DNA of 31,307 nucleotides from DATKBT01 sp035546295 (lineage in GTDB: Bacteria; Acidobacteriota; Thermoanaerobaculia; Multivoradales; Multivoraceae): contig DATKBT010000152.1 of the NCBI GenBank assembly GCA_035546295.1, forward strand, positions 1 through 31,307, written 5' to 3'. The position numbers were made by a program, and so were the translations under genes. Each line of letters opens with the position of its first letter. Positions within the stretch are counted from its first letter, which is position 1. Below, piece after piece: positions 22,775 to 30,870 of the stretch. Below the pieces are notes generated by a model. It was not told the origin of the DNA. It searched no databases and worked only from the letters and a program-made list of their open reading frames with translations.

Positions 22775-24025
22775 ATGCATCGACAGCTCCCGGTTCGCGG
22801 GCTCCGTTCCATCGCACCGCTCGTGGCGCTGACGCTCGCCGGGATCTTCCCCGGCGGGTCGGCGGCCGCGCCCGGAGTCACCTTCGCGCGCGACGTGGCG
22901 CCGATCTTCTTCGAGCACTGCGTCTTCTGCCATCGTCCCGGCGAGGTGGCGCCGATGTCGCTGCTCACCTACGACGAGGCGCGGCCGTGGGCGAAGTCGA
23001 TCCGCAGAGCGGTCGCGGAGCGCGAGATGCCGCCTTGGTTCGCCGACCCGCAGCACGGCGCCTGGGCGAACGACCGCCGCCTGAGTGAGCGCGAGATCGA
23101 GACCATCGTGGCCTGGGTCGAGGGGGGCGCGCCCGCCGGCGATCTGTCCGAAGTGCCGTCGCCGCCCCGGTTCACCGAGGGGTGGCAGCTCGGCGAGCCC
23201 GACTACGTCATCGACCTGCCGGCGGTCGAGGTTCCGGCGGCCGGCGACGACATCTTCCCCAATCCGATCATCCGCCTCGACATCCCCGAGCGCCGGTGGA
23301 TCCAGGCGGTCGAGGTGCGGCCCGGCGATCGCGAGGTCAACCACCACGTCGTGCTCTTCATGAGCAACGGCCGAGCGGTCGACGACGAGGGTCGCTTCAA
23401 CATTCTCGCGGTGTGGGCGGCGGGCACCGGCCCCACCCACTTCCCGGAGGGGATGGGCCGGTGGGTCTCGCCCGGAGACGTTCTGGTCGGAAACCTGCAC
23501 TACCACCCGAACGGTGTCGAGGCGCGCACCGACCACTCGCGGGTCGGCCTCTATTTCGGAGAAGGCGAGCCCGAGCGCGAGGTCGCCGCCGTGCTCGCCG
23601 GCACGATGGACTTCTCGATCCCGGCCCACGCCGCCAATCACGAGCTGAGGGCGAGCTACGAGCTGAAGCGCGACAGCACGATCGTCTCGTACTTCCCCCA
23701 CATGCACCTTCGGGGCAAGGACATGGCCTTCTTCGCCAACTATCCGGACGGCCGGCGCGAGACCCTGCTCTCGGTGCCCCGCTACGACTTCGACTGGCAG
23801 CTCTTCTACTACCCCGAGCAGCCCAAGCTGCTGCCGGCCGGGACCGAGATCGAGATCGTCGCCCACTACGACAACTCGGACGGGAACGAGAACAACCCCG
23901 ACCCGAGTCGCGCCGTCGGCTTCGGGCTGCAGTCGACCGACGAGATGATGTTCGGGGTGTTCGAGTTCATCGAGGAGCCCGCGGTGACGGCTGTCAGCGG
24001 TGAGTCGACGTCGCTCGACCCGTGA
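22775..24025 (+). CDS. Exported c-type cytochrome fused to Cu(II) ascorbate-dependent-monooxygenase-like domain
   Basis: This 416-residue protein has a Sec signal peptide (about 1-32). A short c-type heme site follows: C49-V-F-C52-H53 with a downstream EMPPW (about 84-88) that can supply the axial Met. The larger C-terminal part resembles PHM/dopamine beta-hydroxylase-like copper proteins. Paired histidines lie in NHHVVLFM (190-191), then HYHPNG (H242, H244), then FPHMHLRGKDM (H309, H311), and DEMMFGVF near the end. These are positions expected for the two copper sites. It probably acts in the periplasm as a redox enzyme of unknown substrate. GGAGG before the ATG at 22775 supports the start. 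It lies between the CoA ligase and a quinone oxidoreductase; any link to aromatic degradation is unproven. Confidence 0.82.
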   Translation: MHRQLPVRGLRSIAPLVALTLAGIFPGGSAAAPGVTFARDVAPIFFEHCVFCHRPGEVAPMSLLTYDEARPWAKSIRRAVAEREMPPWFADPQHGAWANDRRLSEREIETIVAWVEGGAPAGDLSEVPSPPRFTEGWQLGEPDYVIDLPAVEVPAAGDDIFPNPIIRLDIPERRWIQAVEVRPGDREVNHHVVLFMSNGRAVDDEGRFNILAVWAAGTGPTHFPEGMGRWVSPGDVLVGNLHYHPNGVEARTDHSRVGLYFGEGEPEREVAAVLAGTMDFSIPAHAANHELRASYELKRDSTIVSYFPHMHLRGKDMAFFANYPDGRRETLLSVPRYDFDWQLFYYPEQPKLLPAGTEIEIVAHYDNSDGNENNPDPSRAVGFGLQSTDEMMFGVFEFIEEPAVTAVSGESTSLDP

Positions 24026-24200
24026 GGTGAGCGCTGTGCCCAGCCGCGCGTCTTCCACCGAGGAGCAAGCGTCTCCACGGGCTCGAGCCGACTGCTGATT
24101 CGCTGATCGGGCGGCACCTTTCGGGATGCGGTGGAGCCTGCCGCTGGTCCCGCCGCCGCGAACCGGCGCCCCGGCGCCCGAACTCAGGAGCAGAACCCAG

Positions 24201-25178
24201 ATGAGCACCACCCCGGCCGTCCGCGTCCACCAGATCGGGGGCCCCGAAGTCCTGAGCTTCGAGGAGATCGAAGTTGCGGAGCCCGGCCCGCAGCAGGTCC
24301 TGATCCGCCAGACCGCGGTCGGGCTCAACTTCATCGACACCTACCACCGCAGCGGGCTTTACCCGGTGGAGCTGCCCGCCACGCTCGGATCCGAGGCAGC
24401 CGGCGTGATCGAAGCGGTGGGCGACGAGGTCGAGGGGTTCGTGGTCGGCGATCGCGTCGCCTATGTGCGGGGCCCAGGCGCCTACTGCGGCCACCGCGTG
24501 ATGGACGCTTCCGTGGTGCTGAGGCTCCCCGATCCGATCTCCGAGGAGCAGGCGGCGGCCATTCTGCTCAAGGGGATGACCGTCGAGTACCTGCTGCGCC
24601 GCACCTACCCTGTGCGGGCGGGCGAGACGATCGTGTGGCACGCGGCGGCCGGGGGCGTCGGCCTCATCGCCTGCCAGTGGGCGAGCCATCTCGGCGCCAC
24701 CGTGATCGGGACGGTGGGCAGCGAAGAGAAGGCCGAGCTGGCGCGCGCCCACGGTTGCCGTCACACCATCCTCTACCGCGAGGAGAGCGTGCCCGACCGG
24801 GTGCGGGAGCTCACCGGCGGGGCGGGCGTGCCCGTGGTCTACGACTCGGTCGGCAAGGACACCTTCCAGGACTCGCTCGACTGTCTGCAACCGCGGGGCA
24901 TGATGGTCAGCTTCGGTAACGCCTCGGGCGCGGTGCCTCCGGTCGCCCCCGGCGTCCTCGCCCAGAAGGGTTCGCTCTACCTGACGCGGCCGTCGCTGTT
25001 CCATTACACGGCCACGCGCGACGAGCTCGAGGACTGCGCGGGCGCGCTGTTCGAGGTCGTCGGGAGCGGCGCGGTCAAGGTCGAGGTCAGCCATCGCTAC
25101 CCGCTGGCTGAGGCGGAGCGCGCGCACCGCGACCTCGAGTCGCGGGCGACGACGGGCTCGGTCGTTCTCGTTCCCTGA
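24201..25178 (+). CDS. NADPH:quinone oxidoreductase-like (zeta-crystallin type) MDR protein
   Basis: This 325-residue member of the zinc-independent medium-chain dehydrogenase/reductase superfamily resembles QorA/zeta-crystallin. These NADPH-dependent enzymes reduce quinones or activated alkenes. Family features are VGLNFIDTYHRSGLYPVELP, LGSEAAGVIEAVGDEV, VWHAAAGGVGLIACQWAS (the nucleotide-binding AxxGxxG loop), VVYDSVGKDTFQDSLDCL and ATTGSVVLVP at the C-terminus. It lacks the structural zinc cysteines of alcohol dehydrogenases, as expected. The ATG at 24201 is chosen because it gives the normal N-terminus and has CAGGAG about 10 nt upstream. It lies 175 bp after the cytochrome-like gene and 128 bp before the creatininase-family gene. 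An alkene reduction in the anthraniloyl-CoA pathway is possible but speculative. Confidence 0.92.
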   Translation: MSTTPAVRVHQIGGPEVLSFEEIEVAEPGPQQVLIRQTAVGLNFIDTYHRSGLYPVELPATLGSEAAGVIEAVGDEVEGFVVGDRVAYVRGPGAYCGHRVMDASVVLRLPDPISEEQAAAILLKGMTVEYLLRRTYPVRAGETIVWHAAAGGVGLIACQWASHLGATVIGTVGSEEKAELARAHGCRHTILYREESVPDRVRELTGGAGVPVVYDSVGKDTFQDSLDCLQPRGMMVSFGNASGAVPPVAPGVLAQKGSLYLTRPSLFHYTATRDELEDCAGALFEVVGSGAVKVEVSHRYPLAEAERAHRDLESRATTGSVVLVP

Positions 25179-25213
25179 ACCGGCGGACTCGACGTCACGC
25201 GGCGCCGGCCGAC

Positions 25214-25259
25214 GCCAGGCGACGCGGCCGCCTTCGCGCACGCGAGGACCGCGCCTGGC
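25214..25259. terminator. Imperfect stem-loop between quinone reductase and creatininase genes
   Basis: GCCAGGCG (25214-25221) and CGCCTGGC (25252-25259) are complementary and enclose an inner partial hairpin around CCTTCGCG/CGCGAGG. It lies 36 bp after the quinone reductase stop and just before the putative creatininase promoter. A transcriptional boundary is plausible. Confidence 0.35.
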
Positions 25260-25267
25260 TCGGGCAC

Positions 25268-25273
25268 TACACT
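25268..25273 (+). promoter_or_regulatory. Putative -10 element for creatininase-SDR operon
   Basis: TACACT in GCACTACACTTCC lies 33 bp before the ATG at 25307, and AGGAG follows at 25291-25295. No clear -35 is recognised. Confidence 0.35.
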
Positions 25274-25306
25274 TCCCTCGACGCTGGGCTAGGAGCGCCG
25301 ACCGAC

Positions 25307-26080
25307 ATGGACGCCTGGAGCGACAAGACCTGGGAGGAGGTTCGCGATCTCGACCGTCGCCGGCTGATCGCCATCCTGCCGGTGGGCGCGGTCGAGGCGC
25401 ACGGACCGCACCTGCCGCTGGGCACCGACACGATCCTCGCCGAGGGGATGGCCCGGGAGGCCGCTCTGCGGCTCCGAAGGGCGGCTCGTGAGGTCGTGGT
25501 GCTGCCGCCGCTGTGGTATACGGCCGCCCCATTCGCGGCGGGTTTTCCGGGCACGATCGGCGTACGCCCGGAGACGGTCTCGCGTCTCGTGCTCGAGATC
25601 GCCGAGGCACTCGGGCGACAGGGCCTCGCGACGCTGGCGATCGCCAACGCCCACCTCGACCCCACGCACCTCGCCTCGCTCCAGCGCGCGGCCGACCAGG
25701 CGCCCTCCGGGGTCCGCATCGTGTTCCCCAACCTGGTGCGCCGGCGCTTCGTCGAGCGCCTGAGCGCGGAGTTCCGCACCGGCGCCTGTCACGCCGGGCG
25801 CTTCGAGGGGAGCGTGGTGCGCGCCGAGCGCCCGGAGCTCTTTCGCGAGGACATCGCCGCCCGGCTCGAGCCGAACCCCGCGTCGTTGTCGGACGCGATC
25901 GCGGCCGGACACCGGAGCTTCGAGCAGGCGGGAGGGCCGCGCGCCTACTTCGGCTGGCCGGCCGACGCCAACGCCGAGGAAGGCCGCGCGACGCTCGCCG
26001 AGCTCGGCGCCATCCTCGCCGAGTCGGTGCTCGAGGCGCTGGGCACGGCCGACGACGCGGCGACGGAGCGGTTGCCGTGA
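25307..26080 (+). CDS. Creatininase-family amidohydrolase, candidate N-formylkynurenine formamidase
   Basis: This 257-residue metal-dependent amidohydrolase has the creatininase family core. LPVGAVEAHGPHLPLGTDT carries the metal ligands E30, H32 and D41. NAHLDP (H116, D118) stands where creatininases have NGH-x-E. CHAGRFEGS (E167) matches the HAG..E..S motif. The family hydrolyses cyclic or linear amides; the archaeal member ArfB is a deformylase. With tryptophan dioxygenase and kynureninase 5 kb downstream and no recognisable kynurenine formamidase in the window, deformylation of N-formylkynurenine is a reasonable hypothesis, not a demonstrated function. An alternative is ring or amide hydrolysis later in the anthranilate pathway. 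AGGAG lies upstream of the ATG. It overlaps the following SDR by four bases (GTGA), so they are co-translated. Confidence 0.85.
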   Translation: MDAWSDKTWEEVRDLDRRRLIAILPVGAVEAHGPHLPLGTDTILAEGMAREAALRLRRAAREVVVLPPLWYTAAPFAAGFPGTIGVRPETVSRLVLEIAEALGRQGLATLAIANAHLDPTHLASLQRAADQAPSGVRIVFPNLVRRRFVERLSAEFRTGACHAGRFEGSVVRAERPELFREDIAARLEPNPASLSDAIAAGHRSFEQAGGPRAYFGWPADANAEEGRATLAELGAILAESVLEALGTADDAATERLP

Positions 26081-26856
26081 GCCTGGCGGGGCGGGTTGCC
26101 CTGGTCACGGGCGCCGGCCGCGGGATCGGCGCCGCGATCGCGGAGCGCCTCGGCGACGAGGGTGCGCGCGTGGCGGTGGCGGCACGCTCGTCGGGTGAGG
26201 TCGAAGCGGTCGCCGAACGGCTGCGCGTGCGCGGGGTCGATGCCCATGCGCTCGTCTGCGACGTGACCCGGGAGGAGCAGGTGCAGCAAATGACGCGCGA
26301 GGTCGAGAGTGCTCTCGGTGCGATCGACGTGCTGGTCAACAACGCCGGCGCGGCGACCTCGGCGCCGGTCGCTCGCACCACCCTCGACGACTGGAACCGG
26401 ATGCACGCGATCAACGCCACCGGCGCCTTTCTCTGCCTGCGCGCCGTGATCGACGGCATGACGGCCCGCGGCTGGGGGCGAGTCGTCAACGTCGCCTCGG
26501 TCGCGGGGGTCCGCGGCGCCCCCTACGTCGCCGCCTATGCGGCGTCCAAGCACGCGCTCGTCGGGCTGACGCGGGTCGCCGCCGTGGAGGTCGCAGCGCG
26601 CGGCGTGACCGTCAACGCGGTCTGCCCGGGCTTCGTCGACACGGCGATGACCGGTGAGACGCTGCGCCGCATCGTCGAGGCGACGGCCAGGACCGAGAGC
26701 GAGGCGCTCGACTCGATCCGCCGGCAGAGCCCGCAACGGCGGCTGATCGAGCCGTCGGAGGTCGCCCACGTGGTGGCGTCGCTGTGCGCGGAGGGCGCGC
26801 GTGGCATCAACGGTCAGGCGATCGTGATCGACGGCGGCGGCGAGGGGCCGGGCTGA
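26077..26856 (+). CDS. SDR-family oxidoreductase (3-hydroxyacyl-CoA dehydrogenase-like)
   Basis: This 259-residue classical short-chain dehydrogenase/reductase has the NAD(P) motif TGAGRGIG at 11-18. VNNAG lies in the fourth strand region, the catalytic Ser141 in NVASVAG, and Y154/K158 in YAASK. PGFVDTAMT follows, and the C-terminus reads INGQAIVIDGGG. The pattern resembles FabG and 3-hydroxyacyl-CoA dehydrogenase-type SDRs. In this locus it may oxidise a hydroxyacyl-CoA formed after ring opening of the anthraniloyl-CoA product (inference). The GTG at 26077 overlaps the stop of the upstream creatininase-family gene by four bases. The first residues give a standard SDR start (SLAGRVALVTG), so the start is secure. 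A 91-bp gap with its own putative promoter separates it from the RidA gene. Confidence 0.93.
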   Translation: MSLAGRVALVTGAGRGIGAAIAERLGDEGARVAVAARSSGEVEAVAERLRVRGVDAHALVCDVTREEQVQQMTREVESALGAIDVLVNNAGAATSAPVARTTLDDWNRMHAINATGAFLCLRAVIDGMTARGWGRVVNVASVAGVRGAPYVAAYAASKHALVGLTRVAAVEVAARGVTVNAVCPGFVDTAMTGETLRRIVEATARTESEALDSIRRQSPQRRLIEPSEVAHVVASLCAEGARGINGQAIVIDGGGEGPG

Positions 26857-26935
26857 AGGCGAGCGTCAGCGCGGCGACGGGGCGCTCCCACGGCTCGCGC
26901 CGGAGCCATCCTCGGGCCGTTCGAGGCCGCGCGGT

Positions 26936-26941
26936 TAGGAT
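26936..26941 (+). promoter_or_regulatory. Putative -10 element, leaderless RidA mRNA
   Basis: TAGGAT ends 6 nt before the GTG at 26948, the spacing expected when transcription starts at the start codon. A separate transcript for the RidA and anthraniloyl-CoA monooxygenase pair is inferred. No -35 was recognised. Confidence 0.4.
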
Positions 26942-26947
26942 CTCGCC

Positions 26948-27370
26948 GTGGTCTTCGACCCGATCGATCCGCCGGAGCTCGGCCCCCCGAGTGGCTTCAG
27001 CCACGGCATGCTGGCGCCCGCCGGAGCGCGCGTGCTGCTGGTCGCCGGGCAGGTCGCCGCCGGCCCAGGGGGTGCGATCATCACCGACGACTTCGTCGAG
27101 CAGTTCGGCATCGCGCTCGACCGGGTGATCGCGGTGGTGCGAGCGGCGGGCGGGGACGAACGCTCGATCGGACGGCTCACGATCTACGTGACCGATCTCG
27201 CCACGTATCGCGCGCAGCGCCGGGCGCTGGCGCCCATCTACCGCGAGCGGATGGGCAGGCACTTTCCGGCGATGGCGCTGGTCGAGGTCAGCGGCCTGGT
27301 CGATCCGCGTGCGCTGGTCGAGATCGAGGCGACGGCCGCGATCCCGGCCGCCGGAGCCGGTTCGGCATGA
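26948..27370 (+). CDS. RidA/YjgF family deaminase-like protein
   Basis: This 140-residue protein has the RidA (YjgF/YER057c/UK114) fold. Recognisable segments are GFSHGMLAPAGARVLLVAGQ, QFGIALDRVIAVVRAAGGD, IGRLTIYVTDLATYRAQR, and FPAMALVEVSGLVDPRALVE with the terminal acidic residue in VEIEATA. The arginine that binds the carboxylate in RidA (usually in a 'R.avev..L' segment) is replaced by Met-Ala, which suggests a different substrate from the normal 2-aminoacrylate/imine intermediates. The four-base overlap (ATGA) with the 2-aminobenzoyl-CoA monooxygenase/reductase gene points to deamination of that enzyme's enamine product (inference). Members of this family include 2-aminomuconate deaminases. 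The GTG start is preferred because no ATG is nearby. Confidence 0.88.
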   Translation: MVFDPIDPPELGPPSGFSHGMLAPAGARVLLVAGQVAAGPGGAIITDDFVEQFGIALDRVIAVVRAAGGDERSIGRLTIYVTDLATYRAQRRALAPIYRERMGRHFPAMALVEVSGLVDPRALVEIEATAAIPAAGAGSA

Positions 27371-29766
27371 GGATCCGCATCGTCGGGGGCGGCCCGGCCG
27401 GCCTCTACTTCGCGATCCTGATGAAGCGCGCCGACCTCGGGCACGACGTCGTCGTGCTCGAGCGCAACCGCCCCGACGACACCTTCGGCTTCGGCGTGGT
27501 GTTCAGCGACGCCACCATCGCTCAGGTGGAGGGCGCCGACGAGGAGACCTATCGGGCGATCACCGAGCACTTCGTCCACTGGGACGACATCGACGTGCGC
27601 TTCCGCGGCGAGGTGGTTCGCTCCACCGGTCACGGCTTTGCCGGCATGAGCCGCCACACCCTGCTGCGGGTGCTGCAGGAGCGGGCGCGGAGCCTGGGCG
27701 TCGACCTGCGGTTCGAGACCGAGCTGGAGGAGCTCTCGGAGCTGCTCCCCGCCGATCTGATCGTGGGTGCCGACGGCGTCAACAGCCGGGTTCGCGAGCT
27801 GCTCTCCGAGAGCCTGGCGCCCGCGATCGATTGGCGGCCGAACCGCTTCGTCTGGCTGGGAACGACCAGGGAGTTTCCGGCCTTCACGTTCTCGTTCCGG
27901 CGCGCGAGCCCTGGCTCCGGCGACGAGCAGGGGTTGTGGCGGCTCCACGCCTACCAGTACGAGCGCGCCGCTGCGGCCGGGGAGCCTGCGCACGCCACCT
28001 TCATCGTCGAGTGCACCGACGAGACGTTTCGCTCTGCCGGGCTCGACGAGGAGGACGAGGAGGCGACGGCCCGGTGGTGCGAGCGGTTGTTCGCCGAGGA
28101 GCTGGAGGGTCATCCGCTGATCGCCAACCGCTCGATCTGGCGGAGGTTCCCGACGGTTCGTTGCGGTCGGTGGTGGACGAGCTGGCGCGATGCCAGCGGC
28201 GATGGCTGTCCGGTCGTCTTGATCGGCGATGCGGCGCACACCGCCCACTTCTCGGTGGGCTCCGGCACGCGCATGGCGATGCTCGACGCCATCGCGCTGC
28301 GCGACGCCATCGCGCGGGTCGAAGAGACGAGCCGGGATCCGGCCGGCGAGTCGTGCGCCGAGCTGAGCGCCGCGCTCGACGTCTACGAGACCGAGCGGCG
28401 ACCCCAGGTCGAGTCGCTCCAGCGCGCCGCACAGGCGTCGCTCGAGTGGTTCGAGGCGACCGAGCGCTACCTCGACCTCGAGCCGCTCCAGTTCGCGTTC
28501 ACCCTGATCACACGCAGCCTCCGCATCACCCACGAGGACCTGCGGGTTCGCGACCCGGAGCTGCTCGCGCGCGTCGACGAGTGGTTCGCCGAACGCTCCG
28601 AGGAGCAGGCCGGCGTGCCGGCGCCGCGCAGTCCCGCCGGCCGGCCGCCGCCGCCGATGTTCACGCCCTTCCGGCTGCGCGAGCTGGTGATCCCGAACCG
28701 GGTGGTGGTGTCGCCGATGTGCCAGTACTCGGTCGAGGACGGCACGGTCGGCGACTGGCACCTCCAGCACCTCGGCAGCCGCGCGGTCGGCGGCGCCGGG
28801 CTGGTCATGGCCGAGATGACCGACGTCTCGCGCGAGGCGCGCATCTCGCCCGGTTGCGCCGGCCTCTACAAGCCCGAGCACGTTTCGGCGTGGAAGCGCA
28901 TCGTCGACTTCGTCCACGGTCACACCTCCGCCAAGATCGGCATCCAGCTCGGCCACGCCGGACGCAAGGGCGCCACCAAGTCGCTGTGGGAGGGAGACAA
29001 CGAGCCCCTCGACGAGGGCGCCTGGGAGATCGTGTCGGCATCGCCGATCCCGTACTTCCCGGGGCGCAGCCAGACGCCGCGCGAGATGAGCAGGGCCGAC
29101 ATGGACGGCTGCGTCGCCGAGTACGTGCGCGCCGCCGAATACGCGCTCGAGGCGGGATTCGACCTGCTCGAGGTCCACATGGCTCACGGCTATTTGCTGG
29201 CCTCGTTCATCTCGCCGCTGCTCAACCGGCGCCAGGACGAGTACGGCGGCGGGATCGCCGACCGCATGCGCTTCCCGCTCGAGGTGTTCGACGCGGTGCG
29301 CGCGGTCTGGCCGGAGGAGCGTCCGATGAGCGCGCGGGTCTCGGCGGTCGACTGGGTGCCGGGGGGGATGGCGCCCGAGGACACGGTCGAGGTCGCGCGG
29401 CTGCTCTCGGCGCACGCCTGCGATGTCGTCGACGTGTCGGCCGGCCAGACGGTCCCCGATCAGCGGCCGGTGTACGGCCGGCTGTTCCAGACACCGTTCG
29501 CCGACCGCGTGCGGCACGAGGCCGGCATCGCCACCATGGCGGTCGGCAACATCTCGTCGTACATGGACGTCAACACGATCCTGGCCGCAGGGCGCGCCGA
29601 CCTCTGCCTGCTGGCGCGGGCGCACCTGTTCGACCCCTACTGGACCCGGCACGCCGCCTACATGCTCGGCTGGGACCTCGAGTGGCCCGATCCCTACAAG
29701 TCGGTGAGCTTCGGGCGCTACACGCCCCGCTTCGAGTTCCTGCTCACGGGGGAGCCGCACTCGTAG
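27367..29766 (+). CDS. 2-Aminobenzoyl-CoA monooxygenase/reductase (FAD monooxygenase fused to Old Yellow Enzyme)
   Basis: This 799-residue fusion protein joins two flavoenzymes. Residues 1 to about 400 are a class A FAD monooxygenase: IVGGGPAGLYFAILMK for FAD binding, LIVGADGVNSRVRE (DG motif) and VLIGDAAHTAHFSVGSGTRM (GD motif). From about residue 430 an Old Yellow Enzyme-type FMN barrel follows: FTPFRLRELVIPNRVVVSPM, IQLGHAGRKG, VHMAHGYLLASFISPLLNRR and VGNISSYMDVNTILAAGRAD. This exact fusion is known from 2-aminobenzoyl-CoA monooxygenase/reductase of Aromatoleum (Azoarcus) evansii, which hydroxylates and then reduces the ring to 2-amino-5-oxocyclohex-1-ene-carboxyl-CoA. Salicylyl-CoA 5-hydroxylase has only the first half. 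The ATG overlaps the RidA stop by four bases. Length matches the family. Confidence 0.93.
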   Translation: MRIRIVGGGPAGLYFAILMKRADLGHDVVVLERNRPDDTFGFGVVFSDATIAQVEGADEETYRAITEHFVHWDDIDVRFRGEVVRSTGHGFAGMSRHTLLRVLQERARSLGVDLRFETELEELSELLPADLIVGADGVNSRVRELLSESLAPAIDWRPNRFVWLGTTREFPAFTFSFRRASPGSGDEQGLWRLHAYQYERAAAAGEPAHATFIVECTDETFRSAGLDEEDEEATARWCERLFAEELEGHPLIANRSIWRRFPTVRCGRWWTSWRDASGDGCPVVLIGDAAHTAHFSVGSGTRMAMLDAIALRDAIARVEETSRDPAGESCAELSAALDVYETERRPQVESLQRAAQASLEWFEATERYLDLEPLQFAFTLITRSLRITHEDLRVRDPELLARVDEWFAERSEEQAGVPAPRSPAGRPPPPMFTPFRLRELVIPNRVVVSPMCQYSVEDGTVGDWHLQHLGSRAVGGAGLVMAEMTDVSREARISPGCAGLYKPEHVSAWKRIVDFVHGHTSAKIGIQLGHAGRKGATKSLWEGDNEPLDEGAWEIVSASPIPYFPGRSQTPREMSRADMDGCVAEYVRAAEYALEAGFDLLEVHMAHGYLLASFISPLLNRRQDEYGGGIADRMRFPLEVFDAVRAVWPEERPMSARVSAVDWVPGGMAPEDTVEVARLLSAHACDVVDVSAGQTVPDQRPVYGRLFQTPFADRVRHEAGIATMAVGNISSYMDVNTILAAGRADLCLLARAHLFDPYWTRHAAYMLGWDLEWPDPYKSVSFGRYTPRFEFLLTGEPHS

Positions 29767-30065
29767 ACGCGCGGCGGGGCTCTTCGCGACGCGCTCGCCT
29801 GCGTCGAGCGCCGGAAAGTCGCCGACCGGCGGGATCGAGACTGATCGCTGCGGCCGGGGCTCCGGTCTGGCGATCGCGAAGGCTCCCGCGCGGCTCGATC
29901 CGGATCGCTCGGCGTCTGCCCTGACGCGGTATCGTCGAGCTGGGCCGGAGCCGGGCCGCGGCAGCGGAGGCCTTCCCCGTCGGCTGTGCCGGAGATCGCC
30001 GGCCGCCGAAGGCCTCTCGGGCCACGGACGACATCTCGAGGCGTCTCGAGTCGAAGATCGACACG
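29767..30065 (+). other. Leader/intergenic region upstream of kynA
   Basis: This 299-bp non-coding gap contains TATCGT (29930-29935, -10-like) and, downstream of it, a stem-loop at 29967-30016. No other gene is recognised. The TDO gene is therefore likely to have its own promoter and a leader of roughly 120 nt. Confidence 0.45.
29967..30016 (+). promoter_or_regulatory. Stem-loop in the kynA leader
   Basis: GAGGCCTTC (29967-29975) and GAAGGCCTC (30008-30016) are perfectly complementary and enclose 32 nt that can form an inner GCCGG/CCGGC hairpin. It lies between the putative -10 and the kynA start codon, 50 nt before the ATG. An attenuator or mRNA-stability element is possible; no known riboswitch was recognised. 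Confidence 0.35.
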
Positions 30066-30851
30066 ATGAGCGAAGCCGTCACCTACGGGAAGTACCTGAA
30101 GCTCGAGGAGCTGCTCGCCCTGCAGCAGCCGCGCGAGGAGGTGGAGCACGACGAGATGCTGTTCATCGTGATCCACCAGGTCTACGAGCTCTGGTTCAAG
30201 GTCATCCTCCACGAGGTCGACTACTGCCGCCGGCTGCTCGACGGCGGCGACATCCACCGCGCGCAGCACACGCTCAAGCGCATCCTCACCATTCTCAAGG
30301 TCCTGGTCGCCCAGCTCGACATCCTCGAAACGATGACGCCGACCGAGTTCCTCAGCTTCCGGGAGAGGCTCGATCGGGCGAGCGGGTTCCAGAGCGACCA
30401 GTTCCGGGCGCTCGAGTTCTCGCTGGGCGCCAAGTCACGCGCGGCGGTCGAACGCTTCCCCGAGGACAGCCGTGCGCGCCGCGAGCTCGAGCGGCGCTTC
30501 GGCGAGCCGACGCTGTGGGACTCCTTTCTCGCCTACCTCTCCGGCGTCGGCAAGCCGATCCCGCGCGAGGCGCTCGAGCGCGATCCGACCGCCGCGATCG
30601 AGCCCTCGCCGGCGGTGCAGCGGGCGCTGCTCGAGATCTACCGCACGGATCCGCTGACCACCGAGCTGTGCGAGCGCCTGGTCGATCTCGACGAGGGGCT
30701 CCAGGAGTGGCGCTACCGGCACGTCAAGATGGTCGAGCGCACGATTGGAGCCAAGCGCGGAACCGGCGGATCGGCGGGCTCGGCGTACCTGCGCACCACG
30801 CTCGGCCAGCCGCTCTTCCCCGATCTCTGGTTGATCCGCGGCCAGCTCTGA
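30066..30851 (+). CDS. kynA: Tryptophan 2,3-dioxygenase
   Basis: This 261-residue heme enzyme opens the indole ring of L-tryptophan with O2 to give N-formyl-L-kynurenine, the first step of the kynurenine pathway. Signatures are MLFIVIHQVYELWFKVILHE with His37, the distal pocket His, METMTPTEFLSFR-type region (ILETMTPTEFLSFRERL), ASGFQSDQFRALEF, WRYRHVKMVERTIG with the heme-ligating His219, and the substrate loop GTGGSAGSAYLRTTL. Length fits the bacterial short form. The ATG at 30066 gives the usual start (VTYGKYLKLEELL). The kynureninase gene begins 19 bp downstream on the same strand, so the two form an operon. A leader hairpin lies upstream. Confidence 0.96.
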   Translation: MSEAVTYGKYLKLEELLALQQPREEVEHDEMLFIVIHQVYELWFKVILHEVDYCRRLLDGGDIHRAQHTLKRILTILKVLVAQLDILETMTPTEFLSFRERLDRASGFQSDQFRALEFSLGAKSRAAVERFPEDSRARRELERRFGEPTLWDSFLAYLSGVGKPIPREALERDPTAAIEPSPAVQRALLEIYRTDPLTTELCERLVDLDEGLQEWRYRHVKMVERTIGAKRGTGGSAGSAYLRTTLGQPLFPDLWLIRGQL

Positions 30852-30870
30852 GCAGGGCCGGTCGACGCCG

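Noticed and set aside
22580..24340. Long minus-strand open frame continuous with the CoA ligase
   Set aside because: It is the antisense of the cytochrome/monooxygenase-like gene, with Arg/Gly/Val-rich low complexity; the ligase domain begins at about 22579.
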